The notes below the pieces were generated by a model. The model saw nothing but the letters and a program-made list of their open reading frames with translations. It was not told the origin of the DNA and did no database searches. A program made the position numbers and the translations under genes. A stretch of 64,000 bases of DNA, from contig NZ_QMFB01000008.1 of assembly GCF_003285015.1 (NCBI RefSeq), positions 242,170 through 306,169 of the forward strand. The letters are read 5' to 3'. This document shows positions 43,740-52,711 of this stretch, one piece after another (position 1 is the first letter of the stretch; each line of letters opens with the position of its first letter). The DNA is from Paenibacillus contaminans. GTDB lineage: Bacteria; Bacillota; Bacilli; Paenibacillales; NBRC-103111.

Positions 43740-45494
43740 CTACGTGCTGGATAAAATAACGCCGATTTCCTGCAGGGCCGTCAGTCCTTCCTCCTCGGCG
43801 GCCTTTGCCTCCCGCAGCAGCTTGATCGCAGCCGAGGCGTTTGAGCGGTCGTTAGGCGGCAGGCGGTTGCCCGCAAATGGGAACATCCGGCACAGCTCCC
43901 TGAACGACTGTGCGCAGCTTTCGTAGCTGCTGGCGGCTTCGGACAGAAGCGCCGAAATCTTTGCTTTTTCGAGGCCGCTCCAATCATTGGCCGTTTCCCT
44001 TAAAAATAACGCGGCGTATTTCCTTGCATCATGCACAAGCTCCGTCGTGTAGGAATTGCCGGCATCGTCGACCGCGCCCCCTTCGAAGGCGGCGATCCAC
44101 GCCTCATAGGCTTGCAAACCGTTGGCGCAATTTTCGAAGGCGGGCTCGCTGCCGTTCGCGTGTTCCGTAATCGAACGGATCGCTCCCGCGAGCGCTTCTT
44201 CCTGCGTCAAATCTTCCTGTCCGGTAATGGACAGCGCAAACAATGTATTTGTCGTCATTCTGCCGAGCCGTTCGTAAGGCATGCCTTCATCTTCCTCGGG
44301 CTTGCGGTGGAAGCTTACGTTGACGTCGCCGACATACAGCTCTCGGCGGTCATCGTTATAGCCGTATATGATGCCGAATTCCGGCAGCGTTAGATCGAAG
44401 GACATTACGTAATGTCCTTGGTCCAGTGTGCTTTGGATGAAAGCCAAAGCTTCCGTCAAGGCTTCGCCGGAAGGCGCGGCCGCCGCGGCCCGGGGAAAGC
44501 TTTGCCCGGAAGGGCCTCCGACCGTCGAACAGGAGAAGCCCAAGTTTCTCATCGCGGAAGGAATGACGCGATTCCAATCGTACAGCGTCGCTCCGGCTGT
44601 ATGGATCGTTTCCTTCACGATATTCAGGCGAAACGATTGACCCGTCAGACCGAGCACCGTCGATACGGGTAATTCGCTTTTTCCGGTAGCTTCGAGCAGG
44701 CCGTACAAGTTAAAGCCCGCTGTCGTCCAGGGCTCGTGGGACCAATAAACAGGCGATTTCCAATGAAGCACTCTCGGCTTCTTCAACATTTGCCGTGCCA
44801 TTTTTTCACCCAGCCTTCTTTGTGAAAGGTATAGGTTCAGATCGCTGCGAATCCGTTCCAGGGTTATCTTCTTTTTGGACCGGGAAAGGACCATGTACAC
44901 ATTGTCGGTTGTCGTTCGAAACAGCTCGGCGATTTCCTTAGGCGTCAGCTGCTCGAAAAAATACGATTCGAAAATGTCGCGTTCCCGTTTCGTAAGGCAC
45001 TGGAGAAGGTGCAGCATCGTCTCGTACCATTCGTTTCGAACGAGTCTTACGGCAGGGTCGCCGTCCGGGGAGTCCAGCTTATTGCGTTTATGCAGCCGGT
45101 ACAAAATACGATCGATGCTGCGCCAATTCGCATCTTCTTCCCGACCTCCGTCATGAGGAAGCAGGATGGAAAAAGGGAGCTCCCGTTGCGACGATTTCAG
45201 CTTGTCGTAAGCCTGGTTTTTTACGATCCGATGCAGCCAAGGCAGGAATCGCTCGGCGTTCATCAGCGTTCCAAGATGGAGAAATGCTTTGATCAGCGCC
45301 TCTTGGACGATGTCGTCGGCAGTATGGGTGTCGCGGACGAGCGACCGCGCCCATCCGTGCGCCTTGGCGTGGTGCCTTCTGAACAGTTCGCCGAACGCCT
45401 CTCTTTCTCCGTTTTGCGCTTGCGCGATTAAATCGGCGTCGGACCGTTCCTCCAGCGTATTTTCATTCAATGAGCGCATATTTTCCCTGAGCAA
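43740..45494 (-). CDS. ECF-type RNA polymerase sigma factor with long C-terminal BtrH-like domain
   Basis: Protein of 584 residues, about three times a normal ECF sigma factor. Residues 1-230 hold sigma regions 2 (DADLIAQAQNGEREAFGELF, DDIVQEALIKAFLHL, RFLPWLHRIVKNQAYDKLK) and 4 (LTKRERDIFESYFFEQLTPK, EIAELFRTTTDNVYMVLSRS). The remaining 350 residues resemble the papain-like or BtrH-type fold seen in peptide acyl-transfer enzymes (LGLTGQSFRLNIVKETIH, DWNRVIPSAMRNLGFSCSTV, YVMSFDLTLPEFGIIYGYND). The expected catalytic Cys is not in its usual place, so it may be a sensor. TTG at 45494 has GGAGGG 5 nt upstream. No anti-sigma gene is adjacent, so the C-terminal domain may control the sigma part. 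Confidence 0.8.
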   Translation of the reverse strand: MLRENMRSLNENTLEERSDADLIAQAQNGEREAFGELFRRHHAKAHGWARSLVRDTHTADDIVQEALIKAFLHLGTLMNAERFLPWLHRIVKNQAYDKLKSSQRELPFSILLPHDGGREEDANWRSIDRILYRLHKRNKLDSPDGDPAVRLVRNEWYETMLHLLQCLTKRERDIFESYFFEQLTPKEIAELFRTTTDNVYMVLSRSKKKITLERIRSDLNLYLSQRRLGEKMARQMLKKPRVLHWKSPVYWSHEPWTTAGFNLYGLLEATGKSELPVSTVLGLTGQSFRLNIVKETIHTAGATLYDWNRVIPSAMRNLGFSCSTVGGPSGQSFPRAAAAAPSGEALTEALAFIQSTLDQGHYVMSFDLTLPEFGIIYGYNDDRRELYVGDVNVSFHRKPEEDEGMPYERLGRMTTNTLFALSITGQEDLTQEEALAGAIRSITEHANGSEPAFENCANGLQAYEAWIAAFEGGAVDDAGNSYTTELVHDARKYAALFLRETANDWSGLEKAKISALLSEAASSYESCAQSFRELCRMFPFAGNRLPPNDRSNASAAIKLLREAKAAEEEGLTALQEIGVILSST

Positions 45495-45627
45495 GATAAC
45501 CCTCCGTGATCATGCAGGATCGCGACCTTCTAAATAGACTTCGGAAAGTGGAGAAACCTAACAAGAATTTTAAAGATTTTTTAAAATCTCACACAAGGAA
45601 GGAAATCTTGCTGATTGTTCGATTTTC

Positions 45628-45676
45628 TCGGTAAACGCGCCAGCTCTTGATGGACGCCTGCAGCCGTTTATCCTTG
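45628..45676. repeat. Dispersed palindromic repeat, copy 4
   Basis: TCGGTAAACGCGCCAG to CAGCCGTTTATCCTTG, preceded by CTGATTGTTCGATTTTC, which matches the left flank of copy 1. It lies between the divergent sigma factor and membrane protein genes. Confidence 0.75.
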
Positions 45677-45768
45677 TATTTTATCAGGTTATCGGAAAAA
45701 GAGTAGATGTTTGAACCTTTCGGCGATCGCCTCCGCGTCATATGATGATAGTGGAAAGGGTGATCCCT

Positions 45769-46077
45769 ATGGAAGGACAATTATTCACGTGGGAAGCTCT
45801 CTCCGCTATGGGGGGAGCTTCCTTGCTTACCTTTTTTATCGTTCAATATACGAAAAACTTGATGGATCGGGTCGCGCGCTGGCTGCCTACCGATTTGTAC
45901 GCGGTCGTCGTGGCGTTTTTCATTCTCATTATGGCGCAAATGGCGGTTGGTGCGGATCCGTATGATTGGCGCGTGTACGGGCTCGCTTTTGCAAACGCGT
46001 TCTTGGTTTCGGCAGGCGCCGGGCAAATGCAGAACAAGGTGCTGCGTCCGCCGGGGTCCAAGGACGGCAATTCCTGA
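45769..46077 (+). CDS. Hypothetical membrane protein, holin-like size
   Basis: Protein of 102 residues with about three hydrophobic segments (LSAMGGASLLTFFIVQYT, LYAVVVAFFILIMAQMAV, YGLAFANAFLVSAGAG). Size and layout resemble small phage-type holins, but no lysis genes are near. ATG at 45769 has GGAAAGGGTGAT upstream; the earlier in-frame ATG at 45742 lacks a ribosome site. Function unknown. Confidence 0.7.
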   Translation: MEGQLFTWEALSAMGGASLLTFFIVQYTKNLMDRVARWLPTDLYAVVVAFFILIMAQMAVGADPYDWRVYGLAFANAFLVSAGAGQMQNKVLRPPGSKDGNS

Positions 46078-46251
46078 GGCGAAGACCTCCGTTTTGGCGG
46101 GACGGCTTTCGCTCTCTTTTTTCGGGGGAACGCGGACAAGCTCTTGAAAGAAAAGGAATGGCGGAGCCCGCCGCGGTTTCTGTATAATGATATCATGCGA
46201 GGATCTTAAGTTTGCGCTAACGAATACTTACGGCAACGGGAAGGTGATCTT

Positions 46252-46959
46252 GTGACATATGAAGAAGTGATGCGAAGCTTGGAGGAAATGGGAACCGAAC
46301 AAACGAAGAAAACATACTTGCGTCACGGTGCGCAGGAGCCGTTTTTCGGCGTGAAGATCGGCGACATGAAGAAGCTGGTCAAGACGGTCAAGAAGGATCA
46401 AGACTTGGCATTGTCGCTTTACGAATCCGGAAATCACGACGCCATGTATTTGGCCGGGCTTACGGTTAACCCGCGGACGATGACGAAGGAACGGCTTCAG
46501 GACTGGGTTCGAAAAGCTTACTGGCATGCGCTTGCCGAATATACGGTTGCGGGTGTGGCGGCAGAAAGTCCGTATGCGCATGAATTGGCTGTGGAATGGA
46601 TCGAATCGCCGGACGAAATTATCGCTGCCTGCGGCTGGAACGTTTATGCGAATTACGTTTCGATGGCGCCGGACGAAGAGCTTGATTTGGAGGAAATTCG
46701 CGGGCTGCTGGAACGCGTTCGCCGGACGATCCACTCCGAAAGAAACCGTGTCCGCTATGTAATGAACAACTTCGTTATCTCCGTAGGCGCTTATTACGAT
46801 GCGCTGCGAGTAGAAGCGAAGGACACGGCGGAAGAAGTCGGCAAAGTTCATGTCGACGTAGGAAATACGGCGTGTAAAGTCCCGATGGCCTATGACTACA
46901 TTCGCAAGATCGAAGAGTCGGGAAGAGCGGGAATCAAGAAAAAGACTTGCATTTGCTAG
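46252..46959 (+). CDS. DNA alkylation repair protein, AlkD-like HEAT-repeat family
   Basis: Predicted DNA-binding repair glycosylase-like protein of 235 residues composed of helical HEAT-like repeats (KKLVKTVKKDQDLALSLYES, LQDWVRKAYWHALAEYTVAG). It belongs to the DNA alkylation repair family (PF08713-like): start MTYEEVMRSLEEMGTEQTKK and FFGVKIGDMKKLVKT match. AlkD members excise N3- or N7-alkyl purines; not every branch is active. GTG start behind GGGAAGGTGAT, with TATAAT at 46181 upstream. It stands alone between an orphan membrane gene and a terminator. Confidence 0.88.
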   Translation: MTYEEVMRSLEEMGTEQTKKTYLRHGAQEPFFGVKIGDMKKLVKTVKKDQDLALSLYESGNHDAMYLAGLTVNPRTMTKERLQDWVRKAYWHALAEYTVAGVAAESPYAHELAVEWIESPDEIIAACGWNVYANYVSMAPDEELDLEEIRGLLERVRRTIHSERNRVRYVMNNFVISVGAYYDALRVEAKDTAEEVGKVHVDVGNTACKVPMAYDYIRKIEESGRAGIKKKTCIC

Positions 46960-46978
46960 TCCTCTGAATATACAAAAT

Positions 46979-47018
46979 GGAGTGCCGACCGGAGAACGGT
47001 TTCGGCACTCCATTTTTA
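46979..47018 (+). terminator. Intrinsic terminator after AlkD-like gene
   Basis: GGAGTGCCGA and TCGGCACTCC stem, then ATTTTT. A fragment of the dispersed-repeat flank (TGTCGGAAAGTAT) follows at 47021. Confidence 0.85.
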
Positions 47019-47131
47019 AATTGTCGGAAAGTATTCCGGTAATCTTTTCAAAATGGCTTTTTTATGTAAAAGTAATGTTTCCCTTTTTTACAGAATGAAT
47101 AAAAGATAAATTGGGATAAATAGGTTTGATC

Positions 47132-47274
47132 ATGACGTACTTTTCAGGAATGATTTCTAATATGGGGGGGAGCTTTATGCCAACACCTTTGTAATGGGAT
47201 ATACGAACATGAATGTAGAGACGTCGTTTAAGCAATTAGCGGAACTTACCTAAATGAGTTAGCTAAAATGTAGG
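47132..47274 (+). pseudogene. Possible decayed small gene with a G7 tract (AT-rich island)
   Basis: A frame from ATG 47132 (MTYFSGMISNMGG) runs into seven G residues. With eight Gs it would continue as ELYANTFVMGYTNMNVETSF then KQLAELT to a stop at 47251; a second shift would add NELAKM. Without shifts the frame ends as GSFMPTPL. The continuous coding-like text across two frames suggests a broken or phase-variable gene, but no family was recognised and the case is weak. Confidence 0.25.
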
Positions 47275-47312
47275 CAAACGATATTCGGGCTTCTAATGAA
47301 GGAGGCAAAACT

Positions 47313-48248
47313 ATGAAGCAATTATCGAAAGAGCAAATAAATAAAGTGCTTTCGGAGAATTGGGGCATTACGGTTAGCGGCGAAATTCAAAACATGAGCG
47401 ATTGGGTAATTGGGTTTGAGGATACGAGGGCACAACCATATTTTCTAAAGAGAAAAGAGAATGAGAATAAGATCGAGCAAGAACTACTTATTTCCGAAGT
47501 CTTGTCTAAGGAAAGGATCCATTCCTCAAGTCCAATCGCTACTCTCAGGAACAAATATTATGCTCAGAATAGCAATGAGTTTTACTGCCTATATAAGCCC
47601 TTGCCTGGGGCAATTGCTACTTCTATCGATGGACCCATTGCCTATCAATATGGTAAAGGTATTGCACTCCTACACAAGGCACTAAAACGATTGGATACTT
47701 ATGATCACTTTCATGAGATGGATATTAAACATCAACTTAACACTTGGGCCATCCCGACAGTGAAATCAATTTTAGACGAGAAGGAACTCGAAAAATTTGA
47801 TGAAATATTGGCACAATGCAATGAGAATTTTTTAGAAAAATGCAATTCACTTCCTAAGCAACTTATCCATCGAGACCCTCATCCAGGCAATATGCTTTTA
47901 ACCAGTAACGAAGAGGTTGGATTCATTGATTTTGAGATAGCGACAATTGGGTTGCGCATCTTTGATATCGGTTATTGTTCAACAGGTATCCTAATGAGCG
48001 ATTTTCTTAATAATGGCTTTCGCAATCATTGGTTTACCCTACTAGAGAACCTTGTCGCTGGATATCAAAACGTAGAACGCTTTACGGCAGACGAAATGAA
48101 TGCCTTCTTTTATCTGCTTATTGGGATTCAACTCATTTTTATTGCCTACTTTCATAATGGCGATCAAAATCTCGTCCGTTTAAACATTTCGGGTATGTTT
48201 TGGATTGCAGCCAATAAGGATAATGTGTTCAAAGCAATTGGATCTTAA
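47313..48248 (+). CDS. Aminoglycoside-phosphotransferase-like (APH/choline kinase) protein
   Basis: Kinase-like small-molecule phosphotransferase of 311 residues. Catalytic loop LIHRDPHPGNMLL (Asp and Asn) and metal-binding Asp in VGFIDFEIA are intact; YFLKRKENENKIEQELL carries the ATP lysine. Members phosphorylate aminoglycosides, choline, homoserine or thiamine; no substrate is evident. GGAGG lies 7 nt before ATG. The gene and the 300 nt before it are clearly more AT-rich than their neighbours, with A/T-ending codons, indicating recent horizontal acquisition. Confidence 0.85.
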   Translation: MKQLSKEQINKVLSENWGITVSGEIQNMSDWVIGFEDTRAQPYFLKRKENENKIEQELLISEVLSKERIHSSSPIATLRNKYYAQNSNEFYCLYKPLPGAIATSIDGPIAYQYGKGIALLHKALKRLDTYDHFHEMDIKHQLNTWAIPTVKSILDEKELEKFDEILAQCNENFLEKCNSLPKQLIHRDPHPGNMLLTSNEEVGFIDFEIATIGLRIFDIGYCSTGILMSDFLNNGFRNHWFTLLENLVAGYQNVERFTADEMNAFFYLLIGIQLIFIAYFHNGDQNLVRLNISGMFWIAANKDNVFKAIGS

Positions 48249-48294
48249 TTCGCTAGACGAGTCTAAGACTTTAATTTCTTTGAACACATCCAAG

Positions 48295-49062
48295 TTAAAA
48301 CTCAATCGCAACGCGGCCGAACCATTCGTCGCCTTGCTCGCGGTACAGCGTCTTCGGTTCGGCGCTGCCGGCGCCGCTTCCGAGGGCAATGAGCAGAGGA
48401 ACAAAATGCTCGGGCCGCGGTACCGTAAAGGCGGCGTGAGGCGCTTGCTGCCGGTAATTCAGCAAAGCAGGGACGTCGCGACGTTCCGCCGTCTCCACGA
48501 TCCATGCCTCGAACTCCATCGATTTGCGTCTGACCATTGCGGGATCCATGCCGAAGCCGAATTGATGCGCGATCGAGCCGCTGCCGATCACCATGATGTC
48601 TTCGCCGCCGAAGCCGCGGAGCGCTTCCCCGATTTCAAGCTGCCGCTCCGGCGGCAGGAAAGGGTTGACCGATACGGGAATGACCGGGATGTCGGCGGCA
48701 GGAAACATCCGCTTCAAAATAATCCATGCGCCATGATCCAATCCTCTTTGCGAATCCGATTGCGCCGCGATTCCATTGCGCTCGAACGCGCTTTGGACCG
48801 CTGCGGCTATGGTCGTCGAGCCTTTGGCGGGATACTTGAGCGTATACAACTCGGGAGCGAAGCCCCCGAAGTCGTATATTGTCTCAAAGCTATCATCGGT
48901 TGAACCGACGGTCACGACCTCGCTTTCCCAATGCGCGGAAAATAGGACGACGGCTTTCGGAGCCGGGTATTGGGCTGCCAAGCCTTCGAGGAAGCCGGTG
49001 TACCGGTTTTGCTCCAATGCCAGCATCGGCCAGCTATGTGAAATGAATAAGGAAGGAATCAT
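48295..49062 (-). CDS. Class III extradiol ring-cleavage dioxygenase, YgiD/DODA family
   Basis: Non-heme iron or zinc enzyme of 255 residues, related to 4,5-DOPA dioxygenase. Metal-ligand motifs: ISHSWPMLALE (His), LFSAHWES (His), LDHGAWIILKRMFP and SGSIAHQFG. The usual first motif is HGSP; here it is HSWP, keeping the metal His but changing the following residues, which may alter activity. ATG follows GGGAGCG. It lies 26 nt downstream of the MFS transporter gene on the same strand, so the two may form an operon for an aromatic compound. Confidence 0.88.
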   Translation of the reverse strand: MIPSLFISHSWPMLALEQNRYTGFLEGLAAQYPAPKAVVLFSAHWESEVVTVGSTDDSFETIYDFGGFAPELYTLKYPAKGSTTIAAAVQSAFERNGIAAQSDSQRGLDHGAWIILKRMFPAADIPVIPVSVNPFLPPERQLEIGEALRGFGGEDIMVIGSGSIAHQFGFGMDPAMVRRKSMEFEAWIVETAERRDVPALLNYRQQAPHAAFTVPRPEHFVPLLIALGSGAGSAEPKTLYREQGDEWFGRVAIEF

Positions 49063-49087
49063 AAAAACACGCTCCCGTTATGGATGG

Positions 49088-50305
49088 TCAGATTGAAGTT
49101 TCTTTTGCGGCGGATCTGTTTTTGGAGATTGAAAATCTCGGCATTTTCAAAAGCGCGGCGACCGCGAGCAGCATGATCCCGGTAATGACAAATACGATCG
49201 GGATCGGGATTTGAGTGGCGGCAACCCCGCCGATTAACGGGCCGAGTAGCAGCCCCATTTGATTGGCCGACTGGTTCAAGCTGAAGGCGCGGCTGCGGAA
49301 GTCCGGATCGGTATTTTTCGCGATAAAGGCGTTCAGCGCCGGGAAAACGGCGGCGAAGAACAGGCCGTAAGCGAAGCGCAGCGAGCCGAAGCCGACCAGG
49401 TCGTGGAACAAAATTTGCAGCAGGTTTCCGACTCCGCCGCCGATAAGACCGATGAACAGCACTTTTTCGTAGCCGATTCGCGTGCCGAGCCTTCCCCAGC
49501 GGGGAGCGGCAATCAAGGTGGCAAAACCGACCGCCGAGAAAATAATGCCGGCATGCAGCGAAGCCGACGACTGACTGGAGCCGAGCTTCAGCACGTAGAT
49601 CGTCAGAAGCGGCTCGATTATCATGATCGATGTCGACGTAATGAATACGATAAGCAGCGCGCCCATCAAGGTGCGGTTGGCAGCCGCCACTTTGAAATCC
49701 TGGAAAACCGAAGAACGTTTGGCTTCCGATTTCTTGAGTGAAGGCTCTTTTACCCACAACAACGCGATTACGAATGCGACGAAAACCATACAGCCGGACA
49801 GCATGAACGTATCGCGGGGCCCGACGTAGTGGCTGACCACGCCGCCTAGCAGCGGTCCGATGATGGTTGCCGCGGCGCTGGCCGTCGAGATGGTGCCGAG
49901 CGCGTAACCGAGATGCTTCTCCGGCGTATTCGTCGCCACCATTGCAACCGCTGAAGGAATATAACCAGCAAGCAAGCCTTCCACAATTCTTACGGCGATC
50001 AGCTCATACGGATTGCTCACTACATAGTACAAAAAATAACAGGCCGACAAACAAATGCCCGCCCGCAGCATCATCGGTTTACGTCCGTATTTGTCGGCGA
50101 GCGAACCCCAGAAAGGCGCGATCAAAGCCCCTGCCAAAAAGGTAATGGCGAAAATAACTCCGGTCCAAGCCTCCAAATGATTGTCGACGCCCAAATCGTC
50201 CTGAAGGAAGATGGACATGAACGGAATGGAAACCGAATACGCCATGCTGACCAGAAAGCATCCGACCCACAAAATGAATAAATTCCGTTTCCAGGAAAAG
50301 TCCAC
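49088..50305 (-). CDS. MFS transporter, DHA1 drug-efflux type
   Basis: Inner-membrane transporter of 405 residues with twelve predicted helices. The loop 2-3 motif is GSLADKYGRKPMMLRAG, and the second-half counterpart is APRWGRLGTRIGYEKVLF. Such transporters export drugs or aromatic compounds using proton motive force. The GTG start has AAGGAAG upstream. It is upstream of the DODA-family dioxygenase gene. Confidence 0.92.
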   Translation of the reverse strand: MDFSWKRNLFILWVGCFLVSMAYSVSIPFMSIFLQDDLGVDNHLEAWTGVIFAITFLAGALIAPFWGSLADKYGRKPMMLRAGICLSACYFLYYVVSNPYELIAVRIVEGLLAGYIPSAVAMVATNTPEKHLGYALGTISTASAAATIIGPLLGGVVSHYVGPRDTFMLSGCMVFVAFVIALLWVKEPSLKKSEAKRSSVFQDFKVAAANRTLMGALLIVFITSTSIMIIEPLLTIYVLKLGSSQSSASLHAGIIFSAVGFATLIAAPRWGRLGTRIGYEKVLFIGLIGGGVGNLLQILFHDLVGFGSLRFAYGLFFAAVFPALNAFIAKNTDPDFRSRAFSLNQSANQMGLLLGPLIGGVAATQIPIPIVFVITGIMLLAVAALLKMPRFSISKNRSAAKETSI

Positions 50306-50513
50306 GAGCCAAGCACTTCCTTTGTCTTATTTCCTCTTCATCATACCATCATAAGACGGCAACTCCCGATAAAGGGTTGTTTTCGGTCCGATAAAAGGTT
50401 GTAATCGGCCGAAGCTTTTGCATGGGTTCCGAGCGTTTGACGAATAAATAAATTCATGCGGATATGCAGACAATACCGGGGGCGAAATGATTAATGGAAA
50501 AGGAGAGATTGCT

Positions 50514-51257
50514 GTGAGATTCAAAGACAAAGTAGCGATCGTTACGGGAGGAGCAAGCGGTATCGGCGAGGTTACCGTGCGGCTTTTTGCTGCGGAAGGG
50601 GCGAAGGTGGTCATTGCCGACTTCTCGGAGCGGGGAAAAGAGTTGTCCGACCGTTTGAATGCGGAGGGCAACGATACGTTATTCGTCAAGACCGACGTTA
50701 CGAAGGAAGACGAAGTGAAAGCGATGATCGCAGGGACGGTCGGCAAATACGGCAAGCTTGACATTTTGTTCGCCAATGCCGGTATCGCTAAAGACGGGCC
50801 TGCGCATGAGTTAAGCAGCGACGCTTGGCAGCGGACGATCGATATAAACTTGACCGGCGTTTTCCTTTGCGACAAGTACGTGATCGAGCAAATGCTCAAG
50901 CAAGGCACGGGCGGAGCCATCGTCAACTGCGGATCGATCCACAGCCACGTGGGCAAAGCCGGCGTTACGGCTTATTCCGCAGCCAAGGGCGGCGTGAAGC
51001 TGCTGACGCAAACGCTTGGCATCACGTACGCCAAATCGGGCATCCGCGTCAACGCCGTTTGTCCGGGTTATATCGATACGCCGCTTATTGCCGGACGCAG
51101 CGAAGCGATCAACGAGCATCTGATAAGCTTGCATCCGATGGGGCGTCTAGGCAAGCCGGAGGAAGTGGCCAGAACGGTATTGTTTCTCGCCAGCGACGAC
51201 GCATCGTTCATGACGGGCTCCAGCTTGATGGTGGATGGCGGTTACACGGCGCAGTAG
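50514..51257 (+). CDS. Short-chain dehydrogenase/reductase (SDR)
   Basis: NAD(P)-dependent oxidoreductase of 247 residues. Cofactor motif VTGGASGIGE, NAG in LFANAGIAKDG, catalytic Ser in NCGSIHS, Tyr and Lys in AYSAAKGG, and the C-terminal GSSLMVDGGYTAQ: a classical SDR. GTG at 50514 has AAAGGAG 8 nt upstream; the longer upstream frame has no ribosome site. Transcribed alone and ended by a strong terminator. Substrate unknown. Confidence 0.93.
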   Translation: MRFKDKVAIVTGGASGIGEVTVRLFAAEGAKVVIADFSERGKELSDRLNAEGNDTLFVKTDVTKEDEVKAMIAGTVGKYGKLDILFANAGIAKDGPAHELSSDAWQRTIDINLTGVFLCDKYVIEQMLKQGTGGAIVNCGSIHSHVGKAGVTAYSAAKGGVKLLTQTLGITYAKSGIRVNAVCPGYIDTPLIAGRSEAINEHLISLHPMGRLGKPEEVARTVLFLASDDASFMTGSSLMVDGGYTAQ

Positions 51258-51290
51258 GATCATGGGGGCGCGAGCAGACATAAGGAGCGA

Positions 51291-51320
51291 AAGAGGGAGA
51301 GGGGCAACCCTCTTTTTTTG
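51291..51320 (+). terminator. Intrinsic terminator after SDR gene
   Basis: AAGAGGG and CCCTCTT stem followed by T residues. Confidence 0.85.
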
Positions 51321-51374
51321 TTTATTCGGAAGCTTCGGCAGGAATAACTTTGCAAATTATTCACAGTATAGGGA

Positions 51375-51403
51375 TTGGAATAAATAGAATTTAACGTTAT
51401 AAT
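51375..51403 (+). promoter_or_regulatory. Promoter of ppaC
   Basis: TTGGAA, 17-bp spacer, TATAAT, about 64 nt before the start codon. Confidence 0.55.
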
Positions 51404-51466
51404 ATTTTGCAGTACAATGTAAAAAGGGTAGCCACCCGATTAATAGACGACAAAGGAGTAATTTTG

Positions 51467-52399
51467 ATGGGAAAAGTACTTATTTTCGGACATAAAAATC
51501 CGGATACCGATTCGATTTGTTCCGCACTTGCTTATGCCGATCTGAAAACGAAGCTGGGCGCGGACGTTGAAGCAGTCCGTTTGGGCAGCGTGAACGGGGA
51601 AACTCAATTTGCGCTGGATACGTTCCAAACGGCGGCACCCCGCCAGGTTGAAACCGTTTCGAACGAAGCGGAAGGCGTCATCCTGGTCGACCATAACGAG
51701 CGTCAGCAAAGCGCCGCCGACATCGATCAAGTACGCGTGCTGGAAGTTATCGACCATCACCGTATCGCCAACTTCGAGACGAGCCATCCGCTCTATTACC
51801 GCGCCGAGCCGGTAGGCTGCACAGCGACGATCTTAAATAAAATGTATAAAGAAAACGGCGTCGCCATCTCGAAAGAGGTAGCCGGCTTGATGTTGTCCGC
51901 GATCATTTCGGACTCCCTGCTGTTCAAATCGCCGACTTGCACGGCGGAAGACGTAGCCGCTGCGCGCGAGCTTGCGGAAATCGCCGGCGTGAACGCGGAA
52001 ACCTACGGTCTGGACATGCTGAAGGCAGGCGCGGATCTGAGCGACAAAACGATCGCGCAGCTCATTTCGCTCGACTCAAAGGAATTTACGATGGGCAGCT
52101 ACAAAGTGGAAATCGCGCAAGTGAACGCGGTCGATACGAACGACGTGTTGTCCCGTCAAGCGGAAGTCGAAGCGGCGCTGAACGCAATCATCGAGCAAAA
52201 AGGACTGGATCTGTTCCTGTTCGTCGTAACGGATATCCTGAACAACGATTCCATCGGTTTGGCTCTTGGCGGCAAGGCAAGCGCCGTAGAGAAAGCGTAC
52301 AACGTTACGCTGGCCGATAACAAAGCCGTTCTGAAAGGCGTCGTATCGCGGAAATCGCAAATCGTGCCGATTCTGACCGACACCTTCAACAACCTGTAA
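51467..52399 (+). CDS. ppaC: Manganese-dependent inorganic pyrophosphatase (family II)
   Basis: Hydrolyses pyrophosphate to phosphate in the cytosol, pulling biosynthetic reactions forward; 310 residues, standard family II length. DHH-family motifs: FGHKNPDTDSICSALAYA, LVDHNERQQSA, VIDHHRIANFET (DHH) and the C-terminal DHHA2 substrate loop with SRKSQIVP. ATG at 51467 lies 8 nt after AAAGGAG. It has its own promoter and terminator and is a monocistronic housekeeping gene. Confidence 0.96.
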   Translation: MGKVLIFGHKNPDTDSICSALAYADLKTKLGADVEAVRLGSVNGETQFALDTFQTAAPRQVETVSNEAEGVILVDHNERQQSAADIDQVRVLEVIDHHRIANFETSHPLYYRAEPVGCTATILNKMYKENGVAISKEVAGLMLSAIISDSLLFKSPTCTAEDVAAARELAEIAGVNAETYGLDMLKAGADLSDKTIAQLISLDSKEFTMGSYKVEIAQVNAVDTNDVLSRQAEVEAALNAIIEQKGLDLFLFVVTDILNNDSIGLALGGKASAVEKAYNVTLADNKAVLKGVVSRKSQIVPILTDTFNNL

Positions 52400-52410
52400 T
52401 CGTGTAAGGG

Positions 52411-52447
52411 AGAAAACCGCCGGACTTCGCGTCCGGCGGTTTTTTGC
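52411..52447 (+). terminator. Intrinsic terminator after ppaC
   Basis: AAAACCGCCGGAC and GTCCGGCGGTTTT form a long perfect stem with a T tail. Confidence 0.9.
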
Positions 52448-52711
52448 GATTGCATATCGTAACGCGGCAGCGGCACCGGACATACGTCGGGCGTTTTTTA
52501 ACGAAAATGCGCGACTCCGTGCCGAGTTTCTCATAATAGCCTGTGACCCGGCCGACGGAAGGGTGTAAATGTTTATCTTAACGCTGTCGTTCGAATTCCG
52601 CACAATATTTCGACGATTCCGCCTCATTTGTCTTCTATCTATTGACGCATGTTATAATAGGGCTTAAGGACTTATTACATGATCTGCTGCAGGGACGGGA
52701 GCACGGACAAC

